From positions 310,001 to 374,000 of the forward strand of contig NZ_FNEX01000004.1 of NCBI RefSeq assembly GCF_900100435.1: a DNA stretch of 64,000 bases, given 5' to 3'. Each line of letters starts with the position of its first letter. Positions within the stretch are counted from its first letter, which is position 1. Below the pieces are notes generated by a model. It had not been told where the DNA came from. It worked only from the letters and a program-made list of their open reading frames with translations, and ran no database searches. Source of the DNA: Pedobacter sp. ok626. GTDB lineage: Bacteria; Bacteroidota; Bacteroidia; Sphingobacteriales; Sphingobacteriaceae. The position numbers were made by a program, and so were the translations under genes. Positions 16,973 to 25,922 of the stretch are shown here, one piece after another.

Positions 16973-18502
16973 CTATATAGTTTTTGGACTGTAAACTTTC
17001 AGTACACCATCTCCTTCACTGCTGACTACCAGCAGGCTCTTTTTTGTCGGGCTGTTTTTTGCCGGGATAAAAAGAACACCTTCAGGAGCGTCGCCACATT
17101 TAAGTAATTTTAAGAATACTGGAGCAGCGGGAATGGTAACATCATAAACGGCTACGGCATCGGCTCTTTCCATACCTAGAAAAGCTACTTTTTTGTTACC
17201 CATTGTGCCAATGGTGATACCTTCCGGTTCAACACTTTTATCATCGCTTCTGCCATCATCATATACTTTTTCGGCTATACATTTGACATCCAGTTCATTC
17301 TTGCTATCAAATACCTGTGCACCAGTATTGCCGTTCCATACCGAAAATGAGCGTGCGCCAAATGAATATAATTGCTCGAAACGTCCATCAAGGTTCGCAT
17401 CGCCCATTGTGGTGGTGATATTTAATCTGCCGAGTTGTGCCTCTGTCTGGAGTAATGCAGCTGTTGGAAACGCAGTTGGATCAAGATTGATTTCTTTAAC
17501 TCTTTTTGCCTCTTTGAATAGGTCGTACTCTCTTGCATCACCCTCATTGGCTGTAAATAAGTAAGGAATACCTGAAGATTCGAGAACGGCGATCGCATCG
17601 GGCATATAGATTCCCTTAACGTTCCATTTAGCTAGTTCCATTTTGGAATCTTTATCGCTAGGGTCTATCTCATTACCTGTTAGGTTATAATCCTTAAAAC
17701 CTAGGGGAAAGATATCGGTGATTGTTTTAGAGGCGATATCAATTTTTGCAATTCCATTGTTCTCCTGTAAAGTAACCCAGGCAGTTTTTGAATTATCTGA
17801 GATGGTGATGTACTCTGGCTCTATATCTTTGACAAAATTCAATCCTGGGCCGAAAATGCGGAAGCCCTTTTGCATTAGTGCATTTTTTTGTCCTTCCATT
17901 GAAGAAAAATCAATGGTAGTTACCGCATAATTGTTACCTACATCTATAATAGATACTGTACCGGAAGGATCATTGGTGTAGTCAGCACTTGGTTCACCTT
18001 CATTTGCACTCATAACATATTTCCCATCTGGTGAAAAGGTTACCATGTCTGGCAATGCGCCTACAGTAACTTCAGCGATTTTGCTGTAGTCGCTGGTTTT
18101 AAAAAACACTACTTTCCCATTTGCCTGCTTTGTTTTATCCTGTATAGCTGCTGCAAGTTTACCGTCATGTACCGCAATACTGTTAACCGCTCCGCCAAAA
18201 GGAGTCATGCTAATCATCCCAATTGATTTCATGTTAGAGGGATCTGCGAAATCGATAATCTCTATTTGATTTACTGGTGTTTTTCCGGCAACATCTTCGT
18301 TTTCATTTTTAACCACAAAAAGCCTTTTGGTTAACGGATCGAAAGCTGAAATTTCAGCAGCGCCAACCTCGCCGACATCAAATGAACCTACCTCTGCAAA
18401 AGTAGTCGGATCTTCATTGTCAATGGATTCCGGAGATTTGTCTTTTTTACAACTGGTTATACCGATGGTCAAAAGAAGGGCAAATAGTAAAAATTTTCTC
18501 AT
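16973..18502 (-). CDS. Choice-of-anchor I family beta-propeller lipoprotein
   Basis: 509 residues with a lipoprotein signal (MRKFLLFALLLTIGITSCKK, lipobox TSC). The sequence is a repeated beta-propeller of the choice-of-anchor I type: MVTFSPDGKYVMSANEGEP, TVSIIDVGNNYAV, YLFTANEGDAREYD, and EGITIGTMGNKKVAFLGMERADAVAVYDV. Members are surface or periplasmic proteins, sometimes fused to phosphatase or esterase domains; no such catalytic domain is visible here. Function not established. Divergent from the MFS gene at 18708 and convergent with the amidohydrolase gene, so it seems to be a stand-alone unit. Confidence 0.88.
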   Translation of the reverse strand: MRKFLLFALLLTIGITSCKKDKSPESIDNEDPTTFAEVGSFDVGEVGAAEISAFDPLTKRLFVVKNENEDVAGKTPVNQIEIIDFADPSNMKSIGMISMTPFGGAVNSIAVHDGKLAAAIQDKTKQANGKVVFFKTSDYSKIAEVTVGALPDMVTFSPDGKYVMSANEGEPSADYTNDPSGTVSIIDVGNNYAVTTIDFSSMEGQKNALMQKGFRIFGPGLNFVKDIEPEYITISDNSKTAWVTLQENNGIAKIDIASKTITDIFPLGFKDYNLTGNEIDPSDKDSKMELAKWNVKGIYMPDAIAVLESSGIPYLFTANEGDAREYDLFKEAKRVKEINLDPTAFPTAALLQTEAQLGRLNITTTMGDANLDGRFEQLYSFGARSFSVWNGNTGAQVFDSKNELDVKCIAEKVYDDGRSDDKSVEPEGITIGTMGNKKVAFLGMERADAVAVYDVTIPAAPVFLKLLKCGDAPEGVLFIPAKNSPTKKSLLVVSSEGDGVLKVYSPKTI

Positions 18503-18707
18503 ATGTATTTATTAAGTTTATCTGCGAAAGTATGATTGCAACATGATCGCTATTTAAGCTTAATATTAAGGTATTGTTATTTAGTGTTTTATGGGGCTTC
18601 TGACTCTTGTTTGAATCATTATGAAATAAATTTAAAATGAATTGATAGTTTTTTATAAAAATAAATATCTTAGTATTGTACTGTAAAAACCAAACCATTA
18701 ATATTAA

Positions 18708-19949
18708 ATGACCAACCTAACCAAAGAGAAAAGCGCAGCAGCCTACCTGTTAAGCGCTCCTGTTATTGTAGCTTCTTTAGGCTACTTTGTAGATATTTAC
18801 GACTTACTTTTATTCGGTATCGTACGGATACCCAGCTTAACAGAACTTGGTCTCAATGAGGCTCAGGTTTCAATTGAAGGTGCTAGTATTTTAAACTGGC
18901 AAATGACAGGATTACTGCTCGGTGGTATCCTTTGGGGTGTTTTGGGCGATAAGAAAGGCCGTCTTTCTGTGCTTTTTGGCTCCATCATTACTTATTCTGT
19001 AGCAAACTTTGCTTGTGGTTTTGTGCATGATGTAACCCTATATAAACTGCTCCGTTTTATAGCGGGTATTGGTCTCGCTGGGGAATTGGGCGCAGGAATT
19101 ACCCTTGTGTCGGAAAGCTTACCTAAAAGACTGAGGGCTATCGGCACTTCAGTTGTTGCAGGAGTTGGATTGATGGGGGCCGTCGCCGGATATTTTACGG
19201 TAGAAATGTTCAGTTGGAGAAACGCCTATTTCATAGGTGGGGGAATGGGGATTTTGTTACTGTTTTTAAGAATAGGCGTATTCGAATCCGGTATGTTCCA
19301 TACGATGAAAGAAAAGAGCAATGTAGCCAAGGGGAATTTTCTATCTTTTTTCACTAAGAAAAGCAGGCTGATCTTGTATTTGAAGTGCATTGGTATAGGT
19401 TTGCCAACCTGGTATGTGATTGGTATTCTTGCCACTTTTAGTAATGAATTTGGTAAGGCGCTGGGCATTACTGAGGCCATACAACCCGGACTTGCGGTAA
19501 TGTGGTGTTATGTCGGTCTTTCGGCGGGAGATCTGGTGAGCGGAATGGTTAGCTATTGGCTAGAATCGCGTATACGCGCCGTAACCTATATGATGATCTT
19601 TACAGCAATTGGGGCTATTGTATATCTTTATGGCGGTATAAATACGGCATTTGGGCTATACGGGATGTGTCTTTGGGTAGGATTCGGTATTGGTTACTGG
19701 GCCATGTTTGTAACCATCGGAGCCGAGCAGTTTGGTACCAATGTAAGAGCTACAGCAGCCACTACCATACCAAATATGGTAAGAGGAACCGTAGTGCTGA
19801 TGACTACCTTTTATACGACTTTAAAGCCTATTGTATTGCCTCTAAACGCTGCGGCTTTACTAGGCCTGATTTGTTTTGGCATAGGCTTTTACTGCATCAG
19901 GACCATTCCTGAAACCCATCACAAAGACCTTGATTTTATTGAGGATTAA
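18708..19949 (+). CDS. MFS transporter (metabolite:H+ symporter-like)
   Basis: 413 residues, about 12 membrane segments. The conserved MFS loop between helices 2 and 3 is GVLGDKKGRL, and the FIAGIGLAGELGAGITLVSE and PKRLRAIGTSVVAGVG regions match sugar or metabolite:proton symporters. It ends 2 bases from the convergent lutC stop. Location next to lutABC suggests carriage of lactate or of a sugar whose breakdown yields lactate, but it is on the opposite strand, so the link is only positional. Confidence 0.87.
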   Translation: MTNLTKEKSAAAYLLSAPVIVASLGYFVDIYDLLLFGIVRIPSLTELGLNEAQVSIEGASILNWQMTGLLLGGILWGVLGDKKGRLSVLFGSIITYSVANFACGFVHDVTLYKLLRFIAGIGLAGELGAGITLVSESLPKRLRAIGTSVVAGVGLMGAVAGYFTVEMFSWRNAYFIGGGMGILLLFLRIGVFESGMFHTMKEKSNVAKGNFLSFFTKKSRLILYLKCIGIGLPTWYVIGILATFSNEFGKALGITEAIQPGLAVMWCYVGLSAGDLVSGMVSYWLESRIRAVTYMMIFTAIGAIVYLYGGINTAFGLYGMCLWVGFGIGYWAMFVTIGAEQFGTNVRATAATTIPNMVRGTVVLMTTFYTTLKPIVLPLNAAALLGLICFGIGFYCIRTIPETHHKDLDFIED

Positions 19950-19951
19950 GA

Positions 19952-20533
19952 TTAATCCATAACAAAAACAGTCATTCCTTTTGGCCCATGAGCCCCAAGT
20001 ACCAATGACTGTTCAATATCGGCTGTTTTAGATGGCCCGGCAATAAAACTTCCAAAACCATAATCAGCGATGCCTATTTTTAAATAGGCATCGTGCATGG
20101 TTTGCACAATCTCTTTTTTATTGACCACAACAGCAAGCTGCTGACAAATGAAGGGTATTGCACGTTGATGCATTAAATCTTCGGTAATCCATAATGCCGC
20201 ATTCTCTGCAACTCCAAAATGAGCGCTGATTACTGCAAGGTCTACATTTGCATAACTATGGGGATCTTGATTTTCCCAGCCTTGCTCTGATACCTCAGCT
20301 AATTCGGGTAAAGTAGAAACAATGCGTTGACCGGCAAAATGTTCAAGGATGTATTTTTGAACAGACTGATAATCTGAAACCGGGATAAAAGTACCACCGA
20401 TGGTAGTGAGTACCGTAGCAAATGCCTGTACAGGATCTGCAGCTGGAAATGTGGTGAATGAATCGGCTGGCAATGGTTGTGCTTCCGGTTGATTGCTTAA
20501 TACTTTCTCTAAAATCTTTGCTCTGCTAGTCAT
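19952..20533 (-). CDS. lutC: LutC-like lactate utilization protein (LUD domain)
   Basis: 193 residues from ATG 20533, which overlaps the lutB stop by 8 bases; a further in-frame start at 20563 lies deeper in lutB and is less likely. LUD domain with ADIEQSLVLGAHGPKGMTVFVMD at the C-terminus and the conserved AVISAHFGVAENAALWITE stretch. LutC is the third subunit of the LutABC (LldEFG) iron-sulfur L-lactate dehydrogenase that oxidises L-lactate to pyruvate. The overlap suggests translational coupling with lutB. Confidence 0.92.
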   Translation of the reverse strand: MTSRAKILEKVLSNQPEAQPLPADSFTTFPAADPVQAFATVLTTIGGTFIPVSDYQSVQKYILEHFAGQRIVSTLPELAEVSEQGWENQDPHSYANVDLAVISAHFGVAENAALWITEDLMHQRAIPFICQQLAVVVNKKEIVQTMHDAYLKIGIADYGFGSFIAGPSKTADIEQSLVLGAHGPKGMTVFVMD

Positions 20534-21905
20534 TCTTTTTATTTTTCTTGTACCACTCTCCAAATGATTCTTTAGGCACTGCAGGCATTTCGCGGTGTTG
20601 GTACCAAAGGTTTAGTTTATTGTTTACTGTAAATGGCGCATGCTTCATAAACCAACGTCCTACTTTTCCTGCGTTTTTGTAAACGAAAGGGCTAGATAAG
20701 GTAAATTCCATTGCTTTCATGGCCAGTTTCTTTGTCGGGTCGGCATAGCCTTCCTTAACAATCACCTGTCTCCATTTATAAAGTTGTTCGTGAATATTGA
20801 TTTTAACCGGGCATACATTACTGCATGAACCACATAGGGTAGAGGCAAAAGGCAGATCAGAATATTCTTTCATATCCAGATTTGGTGCCAAAATGGAACC
20901 TATAGGTCCTGCAACTGCGGTATGGTAACTATGCCCACCACTTCTACGGTAAACCGGACAAGTGTTCATACAAGCTGCGCAACGGATACATTTTAGTGAA
21001 TTGCGGAAGTCAGGACGGCTCAGTTGGGTTGTTCTGCCATTGTCCACCAACACCAGGTGCATTTGCTGACCTGGTCTAGGTTTTTTAAAATGACTAGAAT
21101 AAGTTGTAATCGGTTGTCCCGTTGCACTCCTGGTTAATAATCTCAAAAATACACCCAGGTTTTTGCGTTTAGGGATGATCTTTTCGATGCCCATACAAGC
21201 AATGTGTACATCGGCAAGGTGTGCACCCATATCTGCATTACCTTCGTTGGTACAAACTACAAATTCACCTGTTTCAGCCACAGCAAAATTTACCCCGGTA
21301 ATGGCGGCTTTGCGCGTTAAAAAGGTTTCACGTAAATGTTCACGGGCGGCAGCAGTTAAGAATACAGGGTCAGACATACCTTCTGGTGTACCCAGATGTT
21401 CATGGAACAATTCGCCTATTTCTTCTTTCTTTTTATGGATGCAGGGCAACACAATATGACTTGGCGGCTCCTGTGCCAGTTGCACAATGCGTTCGCCCAA
21501 ATCTGTATCAACTACCTCAATGTCATTTTGCTTCAGGTACTCATTCAAATGGCATTCCTCCGTAAGCATGGATTTGCTTTTGATCAGGCGGTTTACACCA
21601 TGTTCTTTTAATATAGCATGTACAATTTGATTGTGCTCTGCTGCATCCACTGCCCAATGTACGGTAACACCATTTTTTTGTGCTTGCTCCTCAAATTCAA
21701 TTAAGTAGTTGTGGAGGTTAGAGAGTACATTGTTTTTAATCAGGGAAGCGGATTCCCTTAATGCTTCCCATTCGGGTATGTTGTGAGCGGCTTTATCACG
21801 CTTTGCGCGAACAAACCATAAAGTCTCGTCGTGCCAGTCTACCCTTTCCTCATCTTTATTAAATATATCTGATAAAGCTGCGTGGTCTTTTGTTCCTGAA
21901 CTCAT
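20526..21905 (-). CDS. lutB: LutB-like iron-sulfur lactate utilization protein
   Basis: 459 residues. N-terminal LUD domain (ITGVNFAVAETGEFVVCTNEGNADM around 200-225) and C-terminal ferredoxin-like region with two 4Fe-4S motifs, CIRCAACMNTCPVYRRSGG and CGSCSNVCPVKI. This is the middle, iron-sulfur subunit of the L-lactate oxidation complex. It lies 31 bases after lutA and overlaps lutC. Electrons probably enter the quinone pool or another acceptor; the acceptor cannot be seen here. Length is as expected for the family (about 460-480). Confidence 0.94.
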   Translation of the reverse strand: MSSGTKDHAALSDIFNKDEERVDWHDETLWFVRAKRDKAAHNIPEWEALRESASLIKNNVLSNLHNYLIEFEEQAQKNGVTVHWAVDAAEHNQIVHAILKEHGVNRLIKSKSMLTEECHLNEYLKQNDIEVVDTDLGERIVQLAQEPPSHIVLPCIHKKKEEIGELFHEHLGTPEGMSDPVFLTAAAREHLRETFLTRKAAITGVNFAVAETGEFVVCTNEGNADMGAHLADVHIACMGIEKIIPKRKNLGVFLRLLTRSATGQPITTYSSHFKKPRPGQQMHLVLVDNGRTTQLSRPDFRNSLKCIRCAACMNTCPVYRRSGGHSYHTAVAGPIGSILAPNLDMKEYSDLPFASTLCGSCSNVCPVKINIHEQLYKWRQVIVKEGYADPTKKLAMKAMEFTLSSPFVYKNAGKVGRWFMKHAPFTVNNKLNLWYQHREMPAVPKESFGEWYKKNKKND

Positions 21906-21936
21906 GTGTCTTTATTGTTGTACTTTTCTGTTAAAA

Positions 21937-22671
21937 CTATTGTGCGCTTAATATTTCTGCAATGTGTAGCACCTTAACATTGCTGTTTTGCCTACGCAGG
22001 ATACCTTCCATGTGCATTAAGCAAGACATATCTGCCGCTGTGATATATTCCGCGCCATGATTTACGTGATCCGCTACGCGGTCTTTGCCCATCTTTACTG
22101 ATACGGCTTCTTCGGCTACACAAAAGGTGCCGCCAAAACCACAACATTCATCCGGTCTGCTCAGTTCCACCAATTCCAAACCTTCTACCATTTTTAATAA
22201 ATGCAGGGGTTTCGAAAAAGGAGCATCTACCAATTCAGACATTTGCGCAAGCATTAAACCACGCTGACCGTGACAGCTTTGGTGTACGCCTACCTTATGT
22301 GGAAAACGGGCCGATAGTTTTTCTACTTTAAGCACGTCCGTTAAAAACTCCGTTAATTCGTATACTTTTTTTCTAATTCCTAAGGCCTTGTCTTCTGCTG
22401 TAGGCGAATGTAAGTGATCCTTTATATGTAACACACAGCTTCCCGAAGGAGAAACGATGTAATCAAATTCGGCAAAGTTGTCAATAAATAAGTCGTTGCA
22501 GCCTTGAGTCAGATGTTCAAAGCCAGAGTTGGCCATTGGTTGTCCACAACAAGTTTGGTTGACAGGATATTTTACTGTTATGCCAAGTCCGCTTAATAAA
22601 TTTAAAGTAGCTATGGCCGCATTTGGATAAAATTGGTCGATGTAACAAGGTATAAATAGGCCTACGTTCAT
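21937..22671 (-). CDS. lutA: LutA-like lactate utilization protein (CCG domains)
   Basis: 244 residues with two cysteine-rich CCG motifs: NQTCCGQPMANSGFEH and DECCGFGGTFCV, plus the SPSGSCVLHIKD and GVHQSCHGQRGL blocks. Related to heterodisulfide reductase and GlpC-type subunits; it is the first gene of a lutABC operon for L-lactate oxidation. It is divergent from the LacI-family gene at 22818 with about 150 bases between the starts, so the LacI protein could affect both directions. Confidence 0.94.
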   Translation of the reverse strand: MNVGLFIPCYIDQFYPNAAIATLNLLSGLGITVKYPVNQTCCGQPMANSGFEHLTQGCNDLFIDNFAEFDYIVSPSGSCVLHIKDHLHSPTAEDKALGIRKKVYELTEFLTDVLKVEKLSARFPHKVGVHQSCHGQRGLMLAQMSELVDAPFSKPLHLLKMVEGLELVELSRPDECCGFGGTFCVAEEAVSVKMGKDRVADHVNHGAEYITAADMSCLMHMEGILRRQNSNVKVLHIAEILSAQ

Positions 22672-22763
22672 GTATACTGGGTTTTGCGTTTAAATATAGG
22701 ATTTTTAAATAATCGCACTGTCCTGTGCTGTCATACCATGTTCACATTTATGATAATTTATGC

Positions 22764-22771
22764 AAACGTTT
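22764..22771 (+). promoter_or_regulatory. Candidate LacI-family operator
   Basis: AAACGTTT is a perfect palindrome inside GCAAACGTTTTC, 47 bases upstream of the LacI-family ATG at 22818, in the divergent gap with lutA. The central CpG palindrome is the typical LacI-family half-site junction. Autoregulation is the simplest reading. Confidence 0.5.
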
Positions 22772-22817
22772 TCAGATGATTAAAAAAAATGCTAGCTTGC
22801 CCATCTTTAATTGTTTT

Positions 22818-23861
22818 ATGGCTGTCGGAAAAAAGAATTACCAGAATACCATACTCGATATTGCGGAAGCACTAAAGCTTTCACCTGCAACGATTTCCCG
22901 TGCTTTAAATAACCATCCTTATGTAAAGGAAAAGACCAGAAATGACGTGGTAGAGATGGCTGCGAAGCTAGGCTACCGGCGCAATCATATGGCTTCAGGC
23001 TTACGTAGCAACAGGACGCGTACAATAGGGTTGATCATTCCGCGGGTTTCAATGTTTTTTCATGCCGAAGTGATTACTACTATACAAAATGACCTGCATA
23101 AGCATGGTTATAGTCTGATCATCTGCCAGTCTAATGATTCGGTAAGTATGGAACGGGAATTGGCTGAAACCTTATATTCATCAAGGGTTGATGCACTGAT
23201 TGCAGCTTGTACATTACAAACCGTAGATTTTAGTCATTTCGATAAATTTATAGAACATGGTACTCCTGTGATTTTTTACGATAGGGTGCCAGTAGGAGAT
23301 TATAAAGCAACCTTGATAAAAGGTAATGATTTTAAAGGCGCTTATCTGGCTACCAATCATTTGATTGCCGCTGGTTGCAAAAGAATTGCACACATCTCTG
23401 GGCCTTTAACTTCTAATCTTTATCAGGATAGAGCTGCAGGTTTTTTAAAGGCAATGGAAGAACATCAGTTGCCGGTAAATCCGGATTGGATTTTTCATCA
23501 GGAACTAACCCATAGTAATGCAATCCTTGCCATGCAGAAAATGTTTGCGATGGGAGTGGGACCAGATGGTCTATTTGCCGACAATGATACGAGTGCTATT
23601 GCCGCTATTGAATACGCAAAAGAGAAGGGGATTGTTATACCGGATGCATTGAAAGTTGCGGGATATTCAAATGATCCGCGTACGGCCATCATTACGCCAG
23701 CGATTACATCGGTTGAGCAGTTTCCAAACCTGGTGGGTAGAAGAATTGTGGAAACCGTGATTGAGCTATTGAGTAATGATGAGGACGGGCCGACATATAA
23801 AACAGAACCGGTCATGATTCCTGTAGAGCTAATCAGTAGAAAATCGACTAGTACAAATTAA
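22818..23861 (+). CDS. LacI-family transcriptional regulator
   Basis: 347 residues from ATG 22818 (MAVGKKNYQNT); the open frame back to 22725 contains the candidate operator and is not expected to be coding. N-terminal LacI HTH (TILDIAEALKLSPATISRALNNHPYVKEKTR, about 6-40), hinge, then a periplasmic-binding-protein-like effector domain (RTIGLIIPRVSMFFHAEVI, VIFYDRVPVG, HISGPLTSNLYQDRAAGF, GLFADNDTSAIAAIEYA). It lies upstream of kduI by 54 bases on the same strand and probably controls the kdu operon in response to a uronate derivative. Confidence 0.92.
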   Translation: MAVGKKNYQNTILDIAEALKLSPATISRALNNHPYVKEKTRNDVVEMAAKLGYRRNHMASGLRSNRTRTIGLIIPRVSMFFHAEVITTIQNDLHKHGYSLIICQSNDSVSMERELAETLYSSRVDALIAACTLQTVDFSHFDKFIEHGTPVIFYDRVPVGDYKATLIKGNDFKGAYLATNHLIAAGCKRIAHISGPLTSNLYQDRAAGFLKAMEEHQLPVNPDWIFHQELTHSNAILAMQKMFAMGVGPDGLFADNDTSAIAAIEYAKEKGIVIPDALKVAGYSNDPRTAIITPAITSVEQFPNLVGRRIVETVIELLSNDEDGPTYKTEPVMIPVELISRKSTSTN

Positions 23862-23915
23862 TTAGTAACACGATAACATCCCATCGGGGTGGATGAATAA
23901 ATAAATAAAAAAACA

Positions 23916-24758
23916 ATGAAAACATCTTTTGAAAGCCGCTATGCAGTTAGTCCAGGTGAAGCAAAGCAATTTGATACTGCTGCTTTACGCAAGAATTTTT
24001 TAATGGAAAGCTTATTTGAAGCAGATGCTGTTAAGCTTACTTTATCTCATTTCGACCGTTATATCACAGGAGGTGTAATGCCGGTAAATGAGGCTGTAGC
24101 CTTGTCTAATCCTGAAAACCTGAAAGCTGCTTATTTCCTGGAAAGAAGAGAATTGGGGATCATTAACGTTGGCGCAAAAGGTAAAATCGTTGCGGATGGG
24201 GTTACTTACGAATTAGAATTTAAAGAAGCTTTATACCTAGGTAAAGGAACTAAAGAAGTAACTTTTGCTTCTGATGATAAAAACAATCCTGCAAAGTTCT
24301 ACATCAATTCTGCACCAGCTCACCATACTTATCCAAGTAAAAAAGTATCTAAAGCAGAAGCTGAAATCGTTGAATTAGGTACGCCAGAGACTGCAAATCA
24401 CCGTGTGATTAATAAATTATTGGTAAACAGTGTATTGCCTACTTGTCAGTTGCAAATGGGGATGACTGAATTGAAAAGCGGAAGCGTATGGAATACTATG
24501 CCAGCTCATACACACGATAGAAGGATGGAAGTGTATTTCTATTTTGAAGTGCCTCAAGGACAAAGCGTATGTCATTTTATGGGTGAACCACAGGAAACCA
24601 GACACATCTGGATGCAAAATGAGCAAGCTGTAATTTCACCTAACTGGTCTATCCACTCTGGAGCTGGTACTAGTAACTATACTTTTATCTGGGGAATGGC
24701 AGGTGAGAACTTAGATTATGGTGATATGGACCATTGTGCAATTAATGATTTAAAGTAG
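23916..24758 (+). CDS. kduI: 4-deoxy-L-threo-5-hexosulose-uronate ketol-isomerase KduI
   Basis: 280 residues, close to the 278 of E. coli KduI. Zinc ligands appear as H198, H200, E205 ([14 protein letters not shown]) and H247 (WSIHSGAGT), each shifted by two from the E. coli positions I recall. The enzyme isomerises 5-keto-4-deoxyuronate (DKI) to 2,5-diketo-3-deoxygluconate in the cytoplasm, the step before KduD in degradation of unsaturated galacturonate or glycosaminoglycan uronate. First enzyme gene of the operon kduI-DUF4861-kduD. Confidence 0.96.
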   Translation: MKTSFESRYAVSPGEAKQFDTAALRKNFLMESLFEADAVKLTLSHFDRYITGGVMPVNEAVALSNPENLKAAYFLERRELGIINVGAKGKIVADGVTYELEFKEALYLGKGTKEVTFASDDKNNPAKFYINSAPAHHTYPSKKVSKAEAEIVELGTPETANHRVINKLLVNSVLPTCQLQMGMTELKSGSVWNTMPAHTHDRRMEVYFYFEVPQGQSVCHFMGEPQETRHIWMQNEQAVISPNWSIHSGAGTSNYTFIWGMAGENLDYGDMDHCAINDLK

Positions 24759-24776
24759 TGTTTAAACGATAATAGA

Positions 24777-25904
24777 ATGAAGAAAATAATTGGTCTTTTG
24801 TTGTTGTTGCCGGGATTATATGCTCCGGTAATTGCGCAAACTAAAGCTACCATTACGGTATCTAATCCTTCAAAACTGGACAGGACAAATGCTGTTGTTC
24901 CGGTAAGCTGGAGCAGTATTGTGGCTAAGTATCCGCGTTTGGATACGGCTAACTTTAAAGTGCTAAACTCAGCAACCAAAAAGGAAGTTCCTTTTCAGTT
25001 GGAGCGTCGTGGACAAGCGGAAGTACAAAACTTATTGGTTCAAGTAAGCTTGAAAGCAAATGGTAGTGCTAAGCTGTCAATTGTTGCTGGTAAACCGGCT
25101 CCTATCGCCAAAAAAACTTATGGTCGTTATGTACCAGAACGTTATGACGATTTTGCATGGGAGAACGATAAAGTAGCTTTCCGTATGTATGGAAAAGCAT
25201 TGGAAACTAGAAAAGACAATGCCTTTGGAACGGATGTATGGGTGAAAAGAACAAACAAGTTGATCATCAATGAGTGGTATAAAACTGGTGATTACCATAC
25301 TGATCATGGTGATGGAATGGATTATTACAGTGTAGGTTTTACATTGGGTGCTGGAGACATTGCTCCAATTGTAAAAGACTCTATTTTCTTTGCTAAAAAC
25401 TACCACTACTGGAAAGTATTAGACAATGGACCATTACGTACTACGTTTGAACTGGGATATGATGCCTGGGACGTAGCAGGAAAGTCTGTTAGGGTAACTA
25501 AAACCATTTCTTTGGATGCAGGATCGCACATGAACAGGGTAGAAGCAGCTTACACTTATAGTGGTGATGCTTTACCAGTTGTAGTAGGTATTGTAAAAAG
25601 GAAAGAGGCTGGAACCATTTTAATGGACGAAACGCAAGGTATTGTAGGTTACTGGGAGCCGCAACATGGTGTTGACGGGACTACAGGAGTAGGGACTATT
25701 GTGTTGGGCGGACAATTAAGCATGGGTACTGATAAAACACATTTGTTGACACGTACTTCAGCTAAAGGTAATCAACCAGTGGTTTATTACAATGGTTCTG
25801 CATGGAGCAAAGGCAATGAAATTACCAATGCGCAATCATGGTTTAATTACCTGAATAACTTTAAAAAACAATTAGAACAGCCTTTAAAGGTTAGTGTTCT
25901 TTAA
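24777..25904 (+). CDS. Exported DUF4861 family protein
   Basis: 375 residues with a signal peptide (MKKIIGLLLLLPGLYAPVIA, cleavage after AQ). Recognised as DUF4861 from the conserved blocks YVPERYDDFAWENDKVAFR, WYKTGDYHTDHGDGMDYY (H, D, H, D rich, possibly catalytic) and LDNGPLRTTFELGYDAWD; predicted to be largely beta-sheet. It is 18 bases after kduI and 18 before kduD, so translation of an operon is likely. Function is not established; I have an uncertain memory of a DUF4861-like ulvan-locus enzyme described as an oligosaccharide dehydratase. A periplasmic step that supplies unsaturated uronate to KduI would fit the position. Confidence 0.85.
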   Translation: MKKIIGLLLLLPGLYAPVIAQTKATITVSNPSKLDRTNAVVPVSWSSIVAKYPRLDTANFKVLNSATKKEVPFQLERRGQAEVQNLLVQVSLKANGSAKLSIVAGKPAPIAKKTYGRYVPERYDDFAWENDKVAFRMYGKALETRKDNAFGTDVWVKRTNKLIINEWYKTGDYHTDHGDGMDYYSVGFTLGAGDIAPIVKDSIFFAKNYHYWKVLDNGPLRTTFELGYDAWDVAGKSVRVTKTISLDAGSHMNRVEAAYTYSGDALPVVVGIVKRKEAGTILMDETQGIVGYWEPQHGVDGTTGVGTIVLGGQLSMGTDKTHLLTRTSAKGNQPVVYYNGSAWSKGNEITNAQSWFNYLNNFKKQLEQPLKVSVL

Positions 25905-25922
25905 TATTAAAAAATAAAAGAA

